Shown: in pieces, positions 19,121 through 23,386 of the stretch
Position numbering within the stretch: position 1 is the first letter of the stretch
How the letters are laid out: every line of letters starts with the position of its first letter
Source of the DNA: Gonium pectorale
Lineage: Eukaryota; Chlorophyta; Chlorophyceae; Chlamydomonadales; Volvocaceae
Assembly: GCA_001584585.1 (NCBI GenBank)
Contig: LSYV01000050.1
Coordinates: forward strand, 298,613 to 321,998
Direction: 5' to 3'
Length of the DNA: 23,386 nt
Made by a program: the position numbers and the translations under genes
The notes under the pieces: model-generated
Database searches by the model: none
Told to the model about the DNA's origin: nothing
The model's input: the letters and a program-made list of their open reading frames with translations, nothing else

Positions 19121-20637
19121 GGAGCCGTCAAGAACGGCTGTGGCCCGACCAGCCTGCCGGCGGTGCCGGTTGAGCGGGCGCGCTGGCGGGTTTAACCTGA
19201 TAACGGAGCTGTGCAGGGCAGGACGGCGCGAGTAGGGCAGCTGTTCCGCAGCGGCGTTAGCCGGTGGAGGTGGGAGCAGCCGCGGTTTGCTTCCGGGGCT
19301 TGGATACCAGCTTGTACTTATAGCTTCGGGCAGGTAAAGCTCTTGGGCGGATGCGTGCAGCTTGGGGTCGCGCCGCGAGGGCCACTGGGTTGCTCCCATG
19401 CTGGACCTCACGCAGCCGCCTCGGCTGGCCCCGGCGCACGGAGCCTTGCCCTCTGGAGGCGGGTGTCAAGAAGCCGGCCGTACGAGGTCCTCGTTGCGTT
19501 CCCGCGGCCTGCACGTGACGAGGCCGCATGTGCATATAGAGCAAAACTAACAGCAGCGGTGCCTGACCCCGTGTGTGCCTGCCTGACTGACTGACGTCGA
19601 ACTCACGTGCATACACGCGGCGCGATTGCGGGCTTGGCAATAAGTGGCATCGTGGCGGCGGCGTTTGGGCCCTCGGAGGGGGGCCGCGGCCCGTCGGCCC
19701 CGGCGCCAGCACCTCGCGTCTGCGAGGCGATCCGCGCGGGCCGCCTGCCTTTTATCCGCGGGCGCCGTTTACCTCGGGAGCAACGACAAGGATGAGAGTT
19801 GACCCGTCCTGTTGGCGTTGTCATGCACGCTGTGCCGTCTGCTGCGAGCTTTGCCCCAACTTACTTTTGCTCTGCCTTCAATGCTGATGAAGAGGGAGTC
19901 CTATATCGTACGGCTCCCGTACAATACTGACCGAGCATCGTGTGTCGCATGTGCCGTGTGTGCAGTACGCGTGTGTCACGTGTGCATGGGCGTGACGTGC
20001 CCTCCATAGAGCCCTTTTCCATTCGTGATGACTGTTGCAGCGTATGGTATTATATAGCTAGGTCGCCGCGGTCCTCGGGGCGCTCTCCCCTTCTCCAGAA
20101 GGAGTAAAGAGTGCTTTGCTCTGGACTTGCTGGTGTTGCGCCATGCTCTGTGAGGGGCAAGGCCTGCCTGCAAACTTGCAGTCCGTTTTGGAGCGCGGTG
20201 GCCGATGGCGAGGGCCAAGCGTGTCCGCGGGGACGGGACCAGCCCTCCTTGGCCGTTTCTCATCTCCCTCAATATGGCAAGGCCCCTGCGACTTGCGCGG
20301 GTTGATCCATATCCTGAGCACGTACCTTCCAAGTAGTTTCTGGGTTCACGTTGCCACCAGCGCTAGCTCCATTAGGAATATCTAATTGTCGAGGGCACGA
20401 CCGAAGTTTGAGCTGTCGGACGGCGGCGCTCGTCAGGGATCGGGCGGTTGCGATACGGCCACGCGTTGACACGCGCGAATGGTCGCCGCTGGCGCGCACG
20501 TGTATGCTAGGTGCATTGCTTCTTCATGACACGGTGGAAAACGACGCTGTCAAGGATGATGCTTCGCAGGGGTCTCGTGGGCATGCTAGTACGGTCGGGT
20601 GCGCCACCTCACCGGCGTCCTTTTCGATTCGGGCCTA

Positions 20638-20642
20638 TGTAA
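20638..20642 (+). terminator. Candidate bZIP poly(A) signal TGTAA
   Basis: First TGTAA I can find on the plus strand after the bZIP stop codon. The long distance (1.5 kb) makes the assignment weak. Confidence 0.25.
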
Positions 20643-20985
20643 TCTGGCCGGACTGATGTGGGGGTGGGAATGCGGGGCTGTGGAGTGCGCGGACTGGAGG
20701 CTGCGTGCATGCGATGGGTGGGTTGCGGTCCTCCCAGCTGCCAGACCCCTTTCGTTGCAGGGCACGTGGGCCTTACAACACGTGGCCACTGGGAGGTGTG
20801 CGTTGCGTTGGGGCATGGAGGTGAGGGTATGAGTCCTTGGCTGGGTGGTGATACGGATTGGTTCCCTAGGGTTATTCGGTCATTCTTTTGGGCCTGGCTG
20901 GTGTGCTTGTAAGCATAAGACTCGCTGGCAAGCGTTCGTCCAAACGGCATTGCCTGTCCTCTCGGACGGAGGAACGCTGTTGCGA

Positions 20986-20990
20986 TTACA
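20986..20990 (-). terminator. Candidate poly(A) signal of the right-edge minus-strand gene
   Basis: TTACA on the plus strand, the nearest minus-strand TGTAA downstream of the stop codon at 21656. It implies a 3'UTR of about 670 nt. Confidence 0.3.
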
Positions 20991-21655
20991 GCCTCGTGTC
21001 GGCATTCTTGGGACACGACGCACGGAGCACGCCACGTACAAAGAACGAGAGTCAGCAAGCCGGCATCCACGAGAGAGGTGCTAAGTCCCCACGTTGTCTA
21101 AATATTGAGGACAGCTTCGTCGCCTCACAAACTGCACTTGGGCAAAGTGGCGGCTGCCGCAGCGCGGCTCGCAGTCGGCCGCCCCGGCCGCCGTCGCCCG
21201 CCGTGCCCCGTATGTAGCCTACTGCGGTGATTCGGTCCTTCACATATAACTACTCACCAGTCAAACTACTCACCAGTCCTAACGTGTTGACGGACGTGTA
21301 ACCTGTAAACCTAACGTTCTGCACCAAGTGACACTTGCCCTCAGACCCGACTGGCTCAAGGAGGCCCAAGGCGACGCGCAAGGGTTGCGGACGATAAAGA
21401 AAACCATTAATGAATGAGCCAGCACAAGATGGGGGGGGGCCAGGCCTGGCATAGCCCAGGCACTTGAATCAGACAGCAGCCGCAGTTCCCCTGTGCCGCG
21501 CGCGGTATCTCCCCGGGTGGGAGGTGACAGCTTCATTCCGAGTTGGATTTATTGCCCTTTGGAAGGCCGGTCAAAGGGCATCCGTGGCCCTGATCTGTAA
21601 GCTTGTACAGTCATTGCTCATTTGCACCGCGCTTCTTCCGTCCCCCGCCCGCCGC

Positions 21656-22694
21656 TCACTGCTGCCCGCCGGCCGCTCCTCCCCGCCCGCGCCGCCGCCT
21701 GCCGTGCCCGTTTGCGCCGGCGGCCCCGCCGCCCGCGGCCCCTCCCACTCCTCCCGCAGCCTGCCCTCTCTCGTCGCCTCCGTTGACTGCTCCTTGGCCC
21801 CGTGCCGCCGCCGCGGCCGCCGGCCCAATCGTGACATTTGCGGTCGCCGCCGCCGCGCCGTCGCTGCCGGGCTGCTGCCCCGCCGCCGCCGCCGCCGCAT
21901 GCGCGTCGTGCTGCGGCTTTGCGCCCTTGCGCCTGGCCGAGTTAATCCGCACCTCGTCTCCCCGCCCCGCCAGCCCCACCACAATCACCCACTGCTCCTG
22001 AGGGGCGTGGACGGGAGGTCGTGTGAGGCAGGGCCGTGCTGGATGCGACATCGGGGATTGAAGGACAAGTGCAGGCCGAAGCCTGGACAGCCAGCACCAC
22101 GGCGCAAGCCCTGGTGGCCGCGAGCGATGCGCCGTGGTGGCCGTATGGCGCCTCGTGCATGCGCGTACCCACTCCGCACCCACGCCGACCGTCACCCCCG
22201 GCCTTGCCGTCCGAGTCAGGCAAGCTAAGTCGTAGCATAACCAGCTGCAGAAGCTGAGCTGGTCTCAAGGATGGCCTCGGCAGCGTGCAGCACGGGGATG
22301 AGGTTCGCTGGCTGCACGTCCTGGTCTCTTAAAACCCGGTCCCCTGGTGTCGCTCAACCCCGCCCACTACGGTGCGCTCCCTGAAGTGCCCGCTCGCTTG
22401 CGCTCGCACCTCGCAGCCCTCCAGGCAGTCCGCCGCCGCCTCGAGGTAGAGCCGCTCGCCGGTGCGCGTGTTGGTCAGGGACAGCCGCGGGCCGCCGCCG
22501 CCGCCCGGAGCGGCGGCGCCGTCACCCGCCCCAGCCGCCGCCACCACCGATGACGGCGATGCGGGGTGGTTGCGGTGCCGAGTCTCGGCGCCCGCTGCAC
22601 GATGCGGGTACTTTGCCGCGTCCACGGACAGGTAGAGGGAGTCACCGTCCGCCCACAGAGCCTGAGCGACCGGGTATCGGGGCGGCGGGCAGGA
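21656..22694 (-). CDS. Unrecognised protein, 3' exons only (5' end not resolved)
   Basis: I do not recognise a family. Two exon-like pieces are visible on the minus strand. The upstream one (22694-22410) reads SCPPPRYPVAQALWADGDSL, then KYPHRAAGAETRHRNHPAS, an Ala/Gly linker and PRLSLTNTRTGERLYLEAAA, ending DCLEGCE before a GTGCGA donor. The last one (21997-21656) starts after CGCCCCTCAG with EQWVIVVGLAGRGDEVRIN and ends in a long Ala/Gly/basic low-complexity tail and TGA. Both boundaries are phase 0. An alternative donor (GTAGTG, exon end 22371) is also in phase. The alternating hydrophobic/polar segments suggest beta strands. The frame stays open upstream to about 23080, including AEQQPRLVDQPTEGRR before a GTGCGG donor, which may be a further exon, but its phase does not join cleanly. 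The start codon is probably outside the window. Confidence 0.42.
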
Positions 22695-23386
22695 CTGACT
22701 AACGCTTTGGACAGTTGGAGCCTCTACCGGAGCACCCAGGCGAGGGGCGGTGCCCTGCGCCCTCCCCAGGCCAGAGGCACCCGCCGTACGAAGTGCCTGT
22801 GGGCGCGCTGACGCCAGGCAAGCAGCCACAGCCCTGCTCCTGCCCTGGCCTTGGTCTCTGCCTATTTGCCGCCAACCGAGGTCGCAGGAGGTCCCCATGG
22901 CACGCAGCTCCCACACCCTGCCCCGCGCCCATCCCTGCAGTGCTCCTCCCCCGCCCCACTCGCCTGACGCCGCAGCATCCTGCTCTTGCCGCCCCGCACC
23001 TCGGCGCCCCTCCGTCGGCTGGTCCACCAGCCGTGGCTGCTGCTCTGCCTGCGACCGGTGCGGTGTGTGGGGTGCGGAGTGTGGAGTTAGGCGAGGATGA
23101 CCGGGTGGCGATGGCCGGGGTCAACGTGGCCGAGTGGGGCTGCGGGGCATAGCCTGATCGGCAAGGTGCACCGTGTCGACGGGGTTGAAGGGGGGGAGCC
23201 CGGTGGGGGAAGCCCGGGAGGGGGAGCGTCAAGAGCGAAGGGTCGGCCCCCGCGAGCCACGACGACGGAGGAGGCATGAGGCATCCCGGAAGGTCGGGAG
23301 CTGTCCGATGGGTTAAGGCTCCTCGAGGCAGTCAGCACCCGGGCGCCACGGCCATCAAGAGGCGAGGACCGGGGGCGGCCGACCGC
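22695..23386 (-). other. Upstream part of the right-edge gene, exon structure unresolved
   Basis: GC-rich sequence with open frames on both strands, so frame openness is uninformative. A minus-strand segment near 23030 (QQPRLVDQPTEGRR, preceded by a GGTCGCAG acceptor) is the best candidate exon. I see nothing else I can support. Confidence 0.3.

Larger units (their letters stand above)
19121..21655. other. Convergent intergenic region, bZIP 3' side and right-edge gene 3' side
   Basis: 2.5 kb with no supported gene; the open frames are short, overlapping and without recognisable motifs. The first plus-strand TGTAA found is at 20638-20642, which would give the bZIP a ~1.5-kb 3'UTR. The nearest minus-strand TGTAA for the right-hand gene is at 20990-20986. 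GC falls in the 19.8-21.4 kb part. Confidence 0.5.

Noticed and set aside
21464..22228. 254-codon plus-strand open frame at the right
   Set aside because: Arg/Pro/Ala-rich with no motif; the minus strand over the same DNA has the more protein-like EQWVIVVGLAGRGD segment with a good acceptor.
1..23386. CRISPR arrays, toxin-antitoxin or phage-type systems
   Set aside because: The window is spliced eukaryotic nuclear DNA; no spaced repeat arrays or prokaryotic gene clusters are present.

Overview
The window looks like nuclear DNA of a volvocine green alga, Chlamydomonas-like. The evidence is very high GC, short exons split by GC-rich introns with GTGCGT/GTGAGC/GTGCGG donors and (C)nGCAG acceptors, TGTAA as the likely poly(A) signal, Ala/Gly-rich low-complexity tails, and GUN4, a tetrapyrrole-pathway protein with a transit-peptide-like N-terminus. 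The exact species cannot be read from the sequence. No prokaryotic system, CRISPR array, rRNA or tRNA was recognised.

Layout from left to right. (1) The 5' part of a kelch-repeat protein on the minus strand (1-1064, running off the left edge). (2) A 2.07-kb lower-GC divergent spacer with possible relics of an old gene or element. (3) GUN4 on the plus strand (3138-4032), two exons. (4) A convergent 3' region (4033-6568). (5) A five-exon minus-strand gene (6569-9473) that reads as an orthologue of animal C11orf65/MFI, with two IQ motifs. (6) A 453-bp divergent spacer. (7) The ribosome-biogenesis GTPase LSG1 on the plus strand (9927-14934), seven exons. (8) A bZIP transcription factor on the plus strand (16072-19120), five exons, with an NxxAQxxFR basic region. 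(9) A 2.5-kb gap with no gene seen. (10) The 3' exons of an unrecognised minus-strand gene (21656-22694), whose 5' end probably lies past the right edge.

The splice models of the five main genes were built by hand. In each, codon phase closes exactly across every junction, and conserved motifs or heptad register continue across them. The genes are functionally unrelated (chlorophyll synthesis, ribosome export, transcription, an IQ/MFI protein), as expected for a eukaryotic chromosome arm. The most unusual non-coding signal is a ~90-bp interspersed repeat found in the MFI 3' flank, LSG1 intron 6 and bZIP intron 4. It is in the sense orientation at all three loci and keeps a small hairpin. A second repeat is shared by an MFI intron and an LSG1 intron.
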